From Flaviaestuariibacter flavus (lineage in GTDB: Bacteria > Bacteroidota > Bacteroidia > Chitinophagales > Chitinophagaceae), in the NCBI RefSeq assembly GCF_004337505.1, contig NZ_SJZI01000008.1:199914-263913 (forward strand): a DNA stretch of 64,000 nt. The letters are read 5' to 3'. The notes below the pieces were generated by a model, which saw only the letters and a program-made list of their open reading frames with translations, made no database searches and was not told where the DNA came from. Every line of letters begins with the position of its first letter. The stretch's first letter is position 1. Positions 1-9,340 of this stretch are shown here, in pieces. The position numbers and the translations under genes are program-made.

Positions 1-1952
1 AGGAGGGCGGTGATAACTATATCGACCGCAACGTGGCCACCCTGGTGAAGATGGCCCGCAAAGACAAATACGCCGAGTACCGCGACGTCATCTACTCGAT
101 GCTCGCACAGATGGAGCTGGAGCGGGGCAACTTTGTTGCGGCACAGGAGTACCTGAAAAAATCGGGCAGGTACAAGGCCGACAATGCCACCGCCAACAAC
201 GATGCCTACCTCGCCCTCGCCGACCGCACCTACGACAGCCGGCAGTACCGGCAGGCTGCCTTTTTCTACGACAGTGTGAAGCTCGAAGGCCTTGATGCGC
301 CCGACTCGCTCCGGGTGCTGGAGCGCCGCCCCGTGCTCACCCGCCTCGTTTATTTCGCCGGCACCGTCGACCGCCAGGACAGCCTGCAGCGCATCGCCGC
401 CATGAGTGACGACGAGCGCAAAGACTTTATCCGCAAGATCGTGCGCCAGCTGCGCCGCGCCAAGGGCCTCAAGGACGAAGCCAACGCGCAGGCCTCCCGC
501 GCCGCGGCACCGGCACCCGATATGTTTGGCGCCGGCCCCGCAACAAAGGGTGAATGGTATTTCTACAATGACAACGCGCGGAAGACCGGCCTTGCCAACT
601 TCCGCGCCATCTGGGGCGACCGGCCCAACGTAGACAACTGGCGCCGCGCCACCGACGTGGCGGCGCAGCTCCGCTCACGCCAGCCCGAAGCTACCCGCAA
701 TACCGCCAAGGCAGGCTCCGCCGCCAAAGCCGAAGATCCGCTCTCCTATGAAGCATTGGTGGAAGACATTCCGCTGACACCCGACGCGATGAAGCGCTCC
801 AACGACAGCATACAGTATGCACTCCGCGGCCTTGCGCAGCTCTACGCAGGCGATATGAACGACTATGCCGCTTCCGTAGAAACACTGGAAGCCCTGCGCC
901 GTCGCTACCCCCAGCCCGACAGCCTCGAGCAGGTACTCTTCGGTCTTTACCATGGCTACACACGCACCGGTAATACCGCGAAGGCCGAAGAAATGAAGCG
1001 CCTCCTGCAGCAGCAGTTTCCCAAAGGCCGCTATACCGCAATCGCCACTACCGGACTGGACCCGAACTCGGGCAGGCAGCAGCTGGCGGCCACCACGCAG
1101 GCATACGAAGAGATCTACGATATGTACCTCTCGGGCCGCTTTGCGGAAGCCGAAGCCGCGAAGCAGCGTGCCGACAGCCAGTACCGCACCAACACCTGGA
1201 ACCCGCAACTGCTGTACATCCAGGCAGTGGCCCAGATCAAACAACAGCAGGATAGCCTCGCACTGCGCACCCTCAGCACCCTCATTGCGCAAAACCCGAA
1301 AACGGTAATCGCCGACAAAGCCCAGACGATGGTGCGCGTGCTTGGTCGCCGCAAGCAGATCGAAGAGGAGCTGCGCAACCTGCAGGTGGAGCGCCCGAAA
1401 GAAGACACGCTGTACGTGGAGCCGATGCCCGTTGCCAAGGACGTGCAGCAGCAAACGATCGTGGCGCCGCGCAAAGACACCATCGCCGTGGTGAAGACGC
1501 TTCCCAAAAAGCCTTCGGGCATCGATACCGCTGCGCTGCGCAAACCGGTGCTCGTACCGCCGGCACCCAACAGCCCCTTCCGCTTCAGCCCCGATTCGGC
1601 ACACTGGGCCGTGGTGGTGCTGAGCAATGTCGACATCGTTTACGGTAACGAAGCCCGTAATGCCTTCAGCCGCTACAACAGCAGCCAGGGACGCAACTTC
1701 GACAGCCGCATCGAGCCGGTAAACGATGCCACCAAGCTGCTGCTCATCGGGCCCTTCGCCAATGCCACCGACGCCGCCAACTATGTGCTGACAGTAAAAC
1801 CCATCGCGGCATCACAGATCGTGCCCTGGCTCAAGGCGGGCAGCTACTCCTACAGCATCATCTCCAACGGCAACCTCAATGCGGTGAAGAACGCGAAGAG
1901 CATCGATGCTTACCGCGACTTCCTGGATAAGACGCTGCCGGTGAAGCTATGA
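1..1952 (+). CDS. porW: PorW/SprE-like TPR lipoprotein of type IX secretion, 3' part
   Basis: The reading frame is open at the left edge of the window (EGGDNYIDRN before the first possible GTG at 33), so the 5' end and any signal peptide are missing. What remains is about 650 residues of helical, TPR-like sequence (pairs such as ALRGLAQLYAGDMNDYAAS) followed by a low-complexity Lys/Pro linker and a C-terminal domain of about 120 residues starting near SPDSAHWAVVVL. This layout, TPR repeats plus a small alpha/beta tail, is that of PorW/SprE, a periplasmic lipoprotein tied to the type IX secretion motor and gliding. PorU2 and PorV2 are elsewhere in the window but not linked. The family call is recognition by pattern; a generic TPR protein remains possible. 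Confidence 0.6.
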   Translation, partial: EGGDNYIDRNVATLVKMARKDKYAEYRDVIYSMLAQMELERGNFVAAQEYLKKSGRYKADNATANNDAYLALADRTYDSRQYRQAAFFYDSVKLEGLDAPDSLRVLERRPVLTRLVYFAGTVDRQDSLQRIAAMSDDERKDFIRKIVRQLRRAKGLKDEANAQASRAAAPAPDMFGAGPATKGEWYFYNDNARKTGLANFRAIWGDRPNVDNWRRATDVAAQLRSRQPEATRNTAKAGSAAKAEDPLSYEALVEDIPLTPDAMKRSNDSIQYALRGLAQLYAGDMNDYAASVETLEALRRRYPQPDSLEQVLFGLYHGYTRTGNTAKAEEMKRLLQQQFPKGRYTAIATTGLDPNSGRQQLAATTQAYEEIYDMYLSGRFAEAEAAKQRADSQYRTNTWNPQLLYIQAVAQIKQQQDSLALRTLSTLIAQNPKTVIADKAQTMVRVLGRRKQIEEELRNLQVERPKEDTLYVEPMPVAKDVQQQTIVAPRKDTIAVVKTLPKKPSGIDTAALRKPVLVPPAPNSPFRFSPDSAHWAVVVLSNVDIVYGNEARNAFSRYNSSQGRNFDSRIEPVNDATKLLLIGPFANATDAANYVLTVKPIAASQIVPWLKAGSYSYSIISNGNLNAVKNAKSIDAYRDFLDKTLPVKL

Positions 1953-2013
1953 TTCGTTTAGTTCGCAGGACAGATTAACGCCGGAAGCGTCGCTTGCGCG
2001 ACGGCCTCTGGCC

Positions 2014-2149
2014 GTCATTGCGAGCGAAGCGAAGCAAACTCCGTGACCTAAAGACAGGTCATGGACCGAGATGCGTTCAGGTCGAAAATCTTGCGGTTGC
2101 GAAGCACCCTGCGTAAATGCGGAGTTTGCTTCGCTGCGCTCGCAATGAC
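2014..2149. repeat. Intergenic inverted repeat, 30-bp arms
   Basis: The arms at 2014-2043 and 2120-2149 are reverse complements over 30 bp with one mismatch (core TTGCGAGCG / CGCTCGCAA). They enclose about 76 bp that contain a further small palindrome GACCTAAAGACAGGTC at 2044-2060. The element fills most of the 320-bp gap between the PorW-like gene and the penicillin-binding protein gene; no gene is visible there. It looks like a non-coding dispersed repeat able to form a cruciform or an RNA hairpin. Confidence 0.8.
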
Positions 2150-2224
2150 ACCTTCTTTTTCGCTCTGCGAATAAGAAGGTGTTTCCGGCTTCCGCGGTTT
2201 CTGCGTGCCCCTTTTTAGTTTAGC

Positions 2225-2254
2225 TTTGACCAGCAACATTAGGTACAATGTTTG
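2225..2254 (+). promoter_or_regulatory. Putative Bacteroidota promoter for PBP1A
   Basis: TTTG at 2225-2228 and AATGTTTG at 2247-2254 (one mismatch to TAnnTTTG) are separated by 18 bp, the spacing usual for the Bacteroidota primary sigma factor. Transcription would begin near 2260, just before the ATG at 2274. This argues against the longer upstream start at 2205. Confidence 0.5.
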
Positions 2255-2273
2255 CTCATCCATAAGACCATCT

Positions 2274-4769
2274 ATGAATAAGGCAAATACCCCTCCGCCG
2301 GCCGGGAAGCAGCAGCCCAAAGGAGCCCCGCAAACAAAGCGCAGCGTGCGCATTTTCTGGCGCCTGTTCCTGGGCGGCTTCGGCGTGCTCCTGCTCATTG
2401 TGATCCTGGCGCTTACCGGCGTTTTCGGAAAAATGCCCTCGCTGAAGCAACTCGAAAACCCAAGCCTGCTGCAGTCTTCGGAAGTATATTCCGCCGATGG
2501 CACCCTTATGGGCAAGTATTACCGTGAGCGCGGCAACCGCAGCAACGTTGACTACCGCGACATCTCGCCCCACGTGATCCATGCGCTTGTGGCTACCGAA
2601 GACGTTCGCTTTTACAACCACTCGGGTATCGACTGGAAGCGCACCGCCAAGGCCTTTGTAACGCTCGGCGCCGATGGTGGCGGCTCCACCATCACCCAGC
2701 AGCTCGCCAAAGCGCTGCTTGGGCAGGGCAGCAAGAACTTCATGGCGCGCTCCATTGAAAAGCTGAAGGAATACATCATCGCCGTACGCCTCGAGCGCAA
2801 CTTCACCAAGGAAGAGATCCTCGCGCTCTATCTCAACGCGGTACCTTATGGCGACAACGTATACGGCATCCGCAACGCGGCGCGCACCTTCTTCTCGAAA
2901 GAGCCCGACCGCCTCGATCCCAATGAATCGGCCGTACTGGTAGGTATGCTGAAAGGCAACTCCATCTACAACCCGCGTACCCACATGGTGGCCGCCTTCA
3001 AGCGGAAAAACGTCGTGCTCAACCAGATGGAAAAAGCAGAGTACCTCGCTCCTGCCGAAGCGGCGCGCTACAAGGCAACGCCCATCGCCCTGCAATACCA
3101 GAAGCTCGATGAGAACGCGGGTTACGCGCCCTACTTCCGCGAGGCACTGAAAGACGAGATCAAGGAAGCGCTGAAAGGCCTCACCAATGCCGAGGGCGAT
3201 CCCTACAATATTTACGACGACGGCCTCCGTGTGTACACCACCATCAACACCCGCATGCAGAGCTATGCCGAAGAAGCCATCGCCGCACAGATGCCGATGC
3301 TGCAGCGCTCGCTCAACGCGCAGCGGAACGTAAAGACCGGCTCCGTCTGGGAAGGCCATGAGAACGTGCTGGTGGCGGCCATGAAAGCCACCGACCGCTG
3401 GAAGGCCATGAAAGAAGAAGGCGCCACCGACGAGGAGATCCGCGCCGCCTTCCGTGTGAAGGTGCCCATGAAGATCTTCGCCTGGAACGAAAAGCGCAGC
3501 CGCGACACCGTTATGAGCCCGCTCGACTCGGTGAAGTACCACCGCCAGATGATGCAGACGGCATTCATGGTGATGGATCCCATTTCAGGCGAGGTGAAAG
3601 CCTATGTTGGTGGCATTGATTTCAAAACGTATAAATACGATCACGCCGATATCGGCACGAAGCGCCAGGTAGGTTCGTCCATCAAGCCGTTCCTGTATGC
3701 ACAGGCGATGGAAGAGCGCGGCTTCACTGCCGAAACAATGGTGGAAGACGTGCAGCAGACCTTCGGCAAAGACCAGAAGGTTCCCGCCACCAGCAAGAGC
3801 TGCTCGGGCCGCACCATGACGATGGCCTCGGCCCTCGCCTGGTCGAAGAACTGCGCCACGGCCTACATCATGAAGCAGGTGGGCCCCGACCAGTTTGCCA
3901 ACTTCCTCCAGCGCATCAACATTCCCACCAAGGTGGAGCCCTTCCCCTCCATCGCCCTCGGCTCCTGCGACCTGTCGCTCTTCGAAATGATGTGGGGCTA
4001 TACCATCTTCCCGGGCCGCGGCTACAGCACGCGTCCCAAGCTGATCACCCGCATCGAAGACCGCAACGGCAACGTCATCAAGCGCGTCGACATGAGTGCC
4101 GACCGTAAGGAAGCGATCTCCGAGGTGACAGCCTATAATATGACTCGCCTTATGGAAGGCCCCGTAACCAAGGGCACCGCCGCCGGCCTCATGCAGGCAC
4201 TGGGCGCCACCGAAATGGGCGGCAAGACCGGCACCACCAACGACAACGCCGACGCCTGGTTCATGGGCTATACGCCGCAGCTGGTGGCCGGTGTGTGGGT
4301 AGGCTGCGACGACCGCTTTATCCGCATCGAAAGCGCGCAGGGCTATGGCGGCACCGCGGCGCGTCCCATCTGGCAGACCTTCTTCTCGAAAGTATACAAC
4401 GACCGCTCCCTCGGCATCGACCGGGCAGCCACCTTCGCCCGCCCCGCCGACATGGACAATGCCGCCATCTCCGGCGACGTGAGCGATATCATCACCGACA
4501 CCATTCCCAACGCCGAAGGCGAAGACATGGGCACCGGCTCGGCCAAGGACTTCCAGCTCGATACGGCGGGCTCCAACATCCCGCCCGAGTCGCAGGCACC
4601 GGTAGAAGACGGCGCACCCGTGAAACCTTCGAAGCCTAATAAAAAGGACACCAGCGCGGCACCGCGCATCGGTGAAGCCAGCACCCCGCAGGAGCCCGAA
4701 AAGAAAGGCTTCTTCCGCAAGCTGTTTGGCGGGAAGAAGAACAAGGATAAATCGGGAAATGATTACTGA
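2274..4769 (+). CDS. Class A penicillin-binding protein (PBP1A-like)
   Basis: Bifunctional peptidoglycan synthase of 831 residues: it polymerises lipid II and cross-links the stem peptides in the periplasm. A short basic cytoplasmic tail precedes one membrane anchor (about residues 28-48). The GT51 transglycosylase domain shows EDVRFYNHSG (catalytic Glu109) and GGSTITQQ (138-143). The transpeptidase domain shows SSIK (nucleophile Ser468, Lys471; the Ser is 468 in the SxxK frame), SKN (524-526) and KTG (651-653). A Pro/Lys-rich tail ends the protein. The start at 2274 fits the promoter at 2225-2254 and places the anchor near the N-terminus. A strong hairpin terminator follows the stop codon. 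Confidence 0.93.
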   Translation: MNKANTPPPAGKQQPKGAPQTKRSVRIFWRLFLGGFGVLLLIVILALTGVFGKMPSLKQLENPSLLQSSEVYSADGTLMGKYYRERGNRSNVDYRDISPHVIHALVATEDVRFYNHSGIDWKRTAKAFVTLGADGGGSTITQQLAKALLGQGSKNFMARSIEKLKEYIIAVRLERNFTKEEILALYLNAVPYGDNVYGIRNAARTFFSKEPDRLDPNESAVLVGMLKGNSIYNPRTHMVAAFKRKNVVLNQMEKAEYLAPAEAARYKATPIALQYQKLDENAGYAPYFREALKDEIKEALKGLTNAEGDPYNIYDDGLRVYTTINTRMQSYAEEAIAAQMPMLQRSLNAQRNVKTGSVWEGHENVLVAAMKATDRWKAMKEEGATDEEIRAAFRVKVPMKIFAWNEKRSRDTVMSPLDSVKYHRQMMQTAFMVMDPISGEVKAYVGGIDFKTYKYDHADIGTKRQVGSSIKPFLYAQAMEERGFTAETMVEDVQQTFGKDQKVPATSKSCSGRTMTMASALAWSKNCATAYIMKQVGPDQFANFLQRINIPTKVEPFPSIALGSCDLSLFEMMWGYTIFPGRGYSTRPKLITRIEDRNGNVIKRVDMSADRKEAISEVTAYNMTRLMEGPVTKGTAAGLMQALGATEMGGKTGTTNDNADAWFMGYTPQLVAGVWVGCDDRFIRIESAQGYGGTAARPIWQTFFSKVYNDRSLGIDRAATFARPADMDNAAISGDVSDIITDTIPNAEGEDMGTGSAKDFQLDTAGSNIPPESQAPVEDGAPVKPSKPNKKDTSAAPRIGEASTPQEPEKKGFFRKLFGGKKNKDKSGNDY

Positions 4770-4773
4770 TAAA

Positions 4774-4803
4774 AGAGAAAGCCTCCGGATGGAGGCTTTC
4801 TCT
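4774..4803. terminator. Bidirectional terminator
   Basis: A 13-bp perfect stem (4774-4786 with 4791-4803) with a GGAT loop, A-rich on the left and T-rich on the right. It lies between the convergent penicillin-binding protein gene and the lipoprotein gene at 4844 and can serve both. Confidence 0.9.
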
Positions 4804-4843
4804 TTCTTGTTACCAGATTTATGAAATTTGAATCATCGGATTG

Positions 4844-5563
4844 CTACTGCCGCACCAAACCCGCGCGCTTGCGCTGCACCACGAGTGTATCGTTGGCACC
4901 GAGCTGCGGGAGCATAGCCGGCTCCAAATAATTAAAGACATTACTGTAGGTGCCAACGCAACCGTCCCCGTTGCGCGCGGCGACCGATACGAGGGGCAGG
5001 TAAAGGACGCCACGATCAATTTCCAGGGGCACTACCGCGCGGAAGCGGCAGGCCATCAGGCCGGGACGGTCGGGGCCGCAAAGGGAATCGGAATATTTGC
5101 GCAGGGCGCCCCGGGCGAGCGCCGGGCAGGAAGTTCCGGTGCTGGAAATGCTGGTGACACTATCGCGGCGGACGAGCAGCGCTCCGGTGGCACTTTGCGA
5201 AAGCAGGTCGAAAGACAGGAAGGATCCGGCGACCAGCTCCAGGGTGCCGCCGCTACCCGAAAAGGCGATGCGCGGCCGGTCGGGATAAGGAAAAGCCCCG
5301 GTGCTTCCCACCAGCTGAAAGGCCGGCACAGCCGGCGGGCCGGGAACCGGGATCCGGCGCACGAAAGCCCCGATGAGCGCCGTATCGGTAATGACGCTAC
5401 TGCTTATGTACATCCGCGCCGGTTCTACCGCAACCGAAGGCGCGGCGGTGTAGGTGCCGCAAAACAAGGCGGCGGCGTCATCAGCAGCTGTACTCTTTTT
5501 GCAGGCAATCAAAGCGGAGGCAGCGGCAGCGAACGCAAGGGCCGGCACAAGCAGGGAGCTCAT
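4844..5563 (-). CDS. Putative lipoprotein, paralogue of 8471-9220
   Basis: Predicted 239-residue envelope protein of unknown function. The start at 5563 (MSSLLVPALAF) puts a hydrophobic signal directly before a lipobox ending in AC-KK, so it should be a lipidated outer-membrane or periplasmic protein; the longer start at 5611 would spoil the signal. It shares with the protein encoded at 8471-9220 the block ITDTALIGAF(V/L)RR and the C-terminal pattern NDT(L/V)VVQ-K, so the two are diverged paralogues. Several Cys residues occur in the mature part. The convergent neighbour is the penicillin-binding protein gene. No family is recognised. Confidence 0.7.
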   Translation of the reverse strand: MSSLLVPALAFAAAASALIACKKSTAADDAAALFCGTYTAAPSVAVEPARMYISSSVITDTALIGAFVRRIPVPGPPAVPAFQLVGSTGAFPYPDRPRIAFSGSGGTLELVAGSFLSFDLLSQSATGALLVRRDSVTSISSTGTSCPALARGALRKYSDSLCGPDRPGLMACRFRAVVPLEIDRGVLYLPLVSVAARNGDGCVGTYSNVFNYLEPAMLPQLGANDTLVVQRKRAGLVRQ

Positions 5564-5695
5564 AGCTGGTTTATTTGCTCCAAGATAGACCGCGTGGTTG
5601 AGATGCCGCAAAACCGCAATGGCCGCCCGTGAAATTCCGGTGCCGGCATGCAGCGATTTGGATGCTGATCCGGTCTTATTATCAAAGCGCTAACC

Positions 5696-6121
5696 ATGAA
5701 ACTTCCCCTTTTTCACCTCAAACCAACATCGGACATGGCTGTTTTGCAAACGACATTATGGACCGCCCGCTTTGCCCGCCTGCGGCAATGGCTGCTGGCC
5801 ACCTTCACCTTTTCGGAACCCGAAGTGCTTTTCGGCGGCAGCGTGCTGAGCGCCGCCGGCGAGCCCATCGCCTTCGCCTCGGTAACCCTCAAAGGAACCC
5901 GCTACGAAAGCGCCACCAATGCGGCCGGGCACTTCCTGTTGCACGTGCCGCTGCGCCTCTGCAACGGCCCGCTCTGCCTGCGGGTGTCGGCACGCGGCTA
6001 CGCAACACTTGAAGAAGTGGTGGGCGGCGCCCCGCAGCCCGACCTGCAGTTCACGCTGCGCGAAGCCGAGAGCGCCCGCGTGATCCCCTTCGGCCGCAAG
6101 CCGGTGCGGAAAACGAGCTGA
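5696..6121 (+). CDS. Carboxypeptidase-like regulatory domain protein
   Basis: Protein of 141 residues. After an N-terminal helix-rich section comes a beta-sandwich of the CarboxypepD_reg-like type: GGSVLSAAGEPIAFASVTLK, then ATNAAGHFLLHVP and LRVSARGYATLEEVV. This is the fold used as an N-terminal plug or extension in SusC/TonB-linked receptors and in other Bacteroidota surface proteins, but here it stands alone. No clear signal peptide is seen, though a short hydrophobic stretch occurs near residue 30. The role is unknown. A longer start at 5629 is in another frame and looks spurious. Confidence 0.65.
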   Translation: MKLPLFHLKPTSDMAVLQTTLWTARFARLRQWLLATFTFSEPEVLFGGSVLSAAGEPIAFASVTLKGTRYESATNAAGHFLLHVPLRLCNGPLCLRVSARGYATLEEVVGGAPQPDLQFTLREAESARVIPFGRKPVRKTS

Positions 6122-6219
6122 ACGACAATTCATCAGAACAATCCGCGGCTTCATCCGCAAGTTCATACCACCATGCAACGCGGGAGCGTCTTCCGGGGTC
6201 AGGGCAGGAAAAGAAAGAA

Positions 6220-6825
6220 ATGAAAAACACCTTCTTCCTCCTCCCTGGCCTTCTTTTATTTGCAGCCTGCAAAAAGTCGGACACGCCTCCGGCGCCCACG
6301 CCCGTACCGGCTCCCGCTCCCATCACCAATCACCCGCAGATGCGCTACACCGATCTCAACGACTTCGCCGTGACGGCGCAGCGCAGCAAGGGGCTCGACA
6401 TCGACGGCAACGGCTCCTACGATTTCGTTTTCTACGTACAGCGCGTCGGCGACCCGCAGCTCGCCATCGACAAGGTGCAGTACAACGCTACCTCCGGCAT
6501 CGGGCGCAACCTGTTGCTCAATGACCAGGACGAGTCGCCGGTGCTGCGGCAGTACGACAGCATCACCCTGTCGCACCCCGGCTTCAACTGGTGGCAGATC
6601 AGCGAAACAGTACTGGCGGAGCAACGCATCGGCAACACCGACACCTGGTGGGAAGGCCTCTGGCGCAACGTGCGCCGCCAGTACCTGCCCGTGCAGGTGG
6701 AGCGTGGCAACGGGCGCTTCAACGGCTGGGTGGAAGTGTCGATGGACAAAGACAACCACCGGCTGCTGCTGCACCGTGCGGCCATCAGCCTCGAGGCCGG
6801 CAAGACGGTGCGCGCAGGCTATTGA
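6220..6825 (+). CDS. Putative lipoprotein of unknown function
   Basis: 201 residues. The N-terminus MKNTFFLLPGLLLFAACKKS is a lipoprotein signal with the lipobox FAAC, followed by a Pro/Thr/Ala linker. The mature part contains DIDGNGSYDFVFYVQ, an Asp-rich loop that could bind calcium and is common in Bacteroidota surface lipoproteins, and ends in a strand-rich region (FNGWVEVSMDKDNHRLLLH). No enzyme motif is visible. It may be cotranscribed with the TPR gene 81 bp downstream. Confidence 0.7.
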   Translation: MKNTFFLLPGLLLFAACKKSDTPPAPTPVPAPAPITNHPQMRYTDLNDFAVTAQRSKGLDIDGNGSYDFVFYVQRVGDPQLAIDKVQYNATSGIGRNLLLNDQDESPVLRQYDSITLSHPGFNWWQISETVLAEQRIGNTDTWWEGLWRNVRRQYLPVQVERGNGRFNGWVEVSMDKDNHRLLLHRAAISLEAGKTVRAGY

Positions 6826-6906
6826 CAAGAGCCTCAAAAAGATAAGAGAAGCGTCGGTACATGCAGCAGGCTGACCGGCAGATCGGTCTATCCCTGAAAG
6901 CACGTT

Positions 6907-7746
6907 ATGTACCGGCGTTTTATTACCGCAGCGCTCGCACTCTTTTCCCTGGTGCCGGCGCGCGCGCAAGGGAAGTGGGAACGTATGCAGGAAGAGGCGG
7001 ACCGTCAATTCAACGACAGCAATTTCGTTGCAGCCACAAAGCTATACCGCACCGTGGCGCGGCGTACCGGCAACGACGCGCTTTTCGGTCATGCCCTCTA
7101 TAATCTCGGTGTCACCTATTACCGGCGCAACCTGCCCGATTCGGCAAAGGAATGCTTCCGGCGCCTGCTGTTTTTCGATCTCGATGAATTTGATCGCGGC
7201 GGCCGCGGAGAAGGCATCATGGGGGAGCCCTATGCACAGTACAAGCATAATTCCTGCGAGATGCTGGCGACGATCGCGCTGAAGGAATCCGATTACGGCC
7301 TTGCCCTCGAATACATCCGCAAGTTCGACGTAGAATATCCCTACCAGCATTTCTGCGGGAATGAATACAAGGCCTTCGATTACTACCTCGCCACCATGTA
7401 TGCGCGGGCCTATTGCGGCCTGGGCGACACGGCCCGCGCCATATCGGTGCTGCTGCCGCACGTGTTCGACGAAGGCCTTGCATCGAACGCAGCAGTGCTA
7501 CGCCTCCTCCTGCCACTCCTGCGCAGCAGGTACGACCTGGCCCAGCTTTCGGGCGAGCTTTACGAAGCTGCCGGCAGGCTGCAGACCGGCAGCGAGAAAA
7601 TCAACGGGAGAAGCTACGAACGCACCTGGGTTGCCTTCCTTAATCAGAAGATCGAGGTAACCGGTGTGCTATCTTTCGGCTCCCAGGGAAACCGCACGGA
7701 AAACATACGGGAAAGCGAGTTCATGAAGCAGCTGAAAGCGCGGTAG
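6907..7746 (+). CDS. Secreted TPR-like protein
   Basis: 279 residues with a signal peptide cleaved near ARAQ-GKW. The mature protein is helical, with TPR-like units (ADRQFNDSNFVAATKLYRTV, then ALYNLGVTYYRRNLPDSAKECF, then YARAYCGLGDTARAISVLLP). It should be a periplasmic scaffold protein. The next gene begins 23 bp after its stop codon on the same strand, suggesting an operon with the DUF2490-type protein. No specific partner can be named. Confidence 0.7.
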   Translation: MYRRFITAALALFSLVPARAQGKWERMQEEADRQFNDSNFVAATKLYRTVARRTGNDALFGHALYNLGVTYYRRNLPDSAKECFRRLLFFDLDEFDRGGRGEGIMGEPYAQYKHNSCEMLATIALKESDYGLALEYIRKFDVEYPYQHFCGNEYKAFDYYLATMYARAYCGLGDTARAISVLLPHVFDEGLASNAAVLRLLLPLLRSRYDLAQLSGELYEAAGRLQTGSEKINGRSYERTWVAFLNQKIEVTGVLSFGSQGNRTENIRESEFMKQLKAR

Positions 7747-7769
7747 CAGCCTTTACCTTTGCTGCCCAT

Positions 7770-8444
7770 ATGAAACGCATCCTGACCATTTTTCTGCTGC
7801 TGTCGGCAGCTACCGCCGGCGCCCAAAAGAACCGCACCGGCAACTGGTTCCAGTATTTCGGCAGCAATAAGATCTCCAAGCGCTGGAACTGGCACAACGA
7901 GGTGCAGTACCGCAACTACAATTTCGGCGGCGACCTGGAGCAGCTGCTCCTCCGCACCGGCATCGGCTACGACCTGAGTGAGAACAACAACAACCTGCTG
8001 CTCGGCTACGGCTATATTCACAGCGAGCCCTATGATGCCTCGGGCAAGAAGAGCGAAGTCAACGAGCACCGGATCTTCCAGCAGTTTATCACCCGCCAGC
8101 GTACGGGCCGCTTTTACCTGCAGCACCGGTACCGCATCGAGGAACGCTTTATTGGTGACCAGGACGCGCGCGTTCGCTTCCGCTATTTCCTGTCGCTCAA
8201 CCTGCCGATCAACAAGCCCGAGATGACGAAGGGCGCTTTCTACCTGTCTGCTTACAACGAGATCTTCGTCAACGCGCGCGCGCCGCTGTTCGACCGCGAC
8301 CGCATCTACGGCGCACTCGGTTACCAGTTTTCACAAGACATCCGCCTGGAGATCGGGATGATGAACCAGATCCAGGAAACACGCAGCCGCGCGCAGGCGC
8401 AGATCGCGCTGTTCAACAACCTGCCGCTTTTTAAAGCGCGGTAA
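7770..8444 (+). CDS. DUF2490-type outer-membrane beta-barrel protein
   Basis: 224 residues: signal peptide ending TAGAQ-KNR, then alternating aromatic strands typical of a small outer-membrane barrel (GNWFQYFGSNKISKRWNWHN, later FYLQHRYRIEERF and GALGYQFSQDIRLEIGMMNQ). The pattern W..y....ki...w..h.e.qyR, a DRIYGALGYQ strand and a short C-terminus match DUF2490, a family of unknown function common in Bacteroidota. The gene lies 23 bp downstream of the TPR gene. Confidence 0.75.
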   Translation: MKRILTIFLLLSAATAGAQKNRTGNWFQYFGSNKISKRWNWHNEVQYRNYNFGGDLEQLLLRTGIGYDLSENNNNLLLGYGYIHSEPYDASGKKSEVNEHRIFQQFITRQRTGRFYLQHRYRIEERFIGDQDARVRFRYFLSLNLPINKPEMTKGAFYLSAYNEIFVNARAPLFDRDRIYGALGYQFSQDIRLEIGMMNQIQETRSRAQAQIALFNNLPLFKAR

Positions 8445-8470
8445 GCGAAGGACCCAGAAAGGAATCGAAC

Positions 8471-9220
8471 CTATTGCACCAGCTTCATCTGCTTCAGCTG
8501 CACCACCACCGTGTCGTTGGGAATAAGCTGGCTGCGAATCTGTGCATAGGGGATAAAGTCCTGGCCGATATTGACCTTCCAGGAACTGCCGACATAAACA
8601 TTCGGGGTATAGTGACCATAATAAGCAATGGCCTGCGGAAGAAGCGGCTGGCCGTTTTCGAGCTGAAGTAAGAAGCGGCGCTTTCCGAGGCGTACCCCCG
8701 GCCCCGAGGCCCCCTGGATATAAAGGCCCGCAGAGTCGGGATAACGGTCGATCAGTTGCCCCAGCTCCCAGGTACGTCCCGCACCGAGCGTGGTGGTAAA
8801 CGAATCGATCGTTTCCAGCAGCATTTCGGAAGCGCTGCGCCGGATGGTCAGCATGCGCAGCGTCCCGCCGGCATAGCTATAGCGCACGGTATCGTTTGTA
8901 CCGAAGTTAAAAGCAGCGTTCGCCGGTGTCGTCATCTGCGGCGTGCCGGTAAGCTGGAAGGCTGTCATCACCGGCGCGGCGTAGGGATCGGCCGACCACT
9001 GCCGGCGCAGGAAGGCGCCGATGAGCGCCGTGTCCGTAGTTATACCGGACGCCGTGATCAGCGCAGGTGCGCTCATGCGTATATCGGATCCCGTTGAGTA
9101 ATTGCCGGAGAGCGTGGTGTTGCGTGCCGGCCCGGGTGCCGGCACTTCCGTATCATTCTTTGTGCAGGAGAAACAGAGGAGCGGCAGGAGGCCTGCGAAA
9201 AGGAGCAGTTTGGGTTGCAT
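8471..9220 (-). CDS. Putative lipoprotein, paralogue of 4844-5563
   Basis: 249 residues with a clear lipoprotein signal (MQPKLLLFAGLLPLLCFSC-TKN). It shares TTDTALIGAFLRR and the C-terminal pattern NDTVVVQLKQMKLVQ with the lipoprotein encoded at 4844-5563, so the two form a small undescribed family. The central region is strand-rich and lacks catalytic motifs. It is convergent with the DUF2490-type gene; only 26 bp separate their stop codons and no strong hairpin is seen between them. Confidence 0.75.
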   Translation of the reverse strand: MQPKLLLFAGLLPLLCFSCTKNDTEVPAPGPARNTTLSGNYSTGSDIRMSAPALITASGITTDTALIGAFLRRQWSADPYAAPVMTAFQLTGTPQMTTPANAAFNFGTNDTVRYSYAGGTLRMLTIRRSASEMLLETIDSFTTTLGAGRTWELGQLIDRYPDSAGLYIQGASGPGVRLGKRRFLLQLENGQPLLPQAIAYYGHYTPNVYVGSSWKVNIGQDFIPYAQIRSQLIPNDTVVVQLKQMKLVQ

Positions 9221-9340
9221 GGTGACGGTTTCACGCGAAAGATAAATAAAGAAGAAACACGATACCGGCGGTTGCGCCGCTTATCCAAGGCCGTGGGTAC
9301 AACGGTTTGTCTGTCGTATATTTAAACAAACCTGCCGCCT

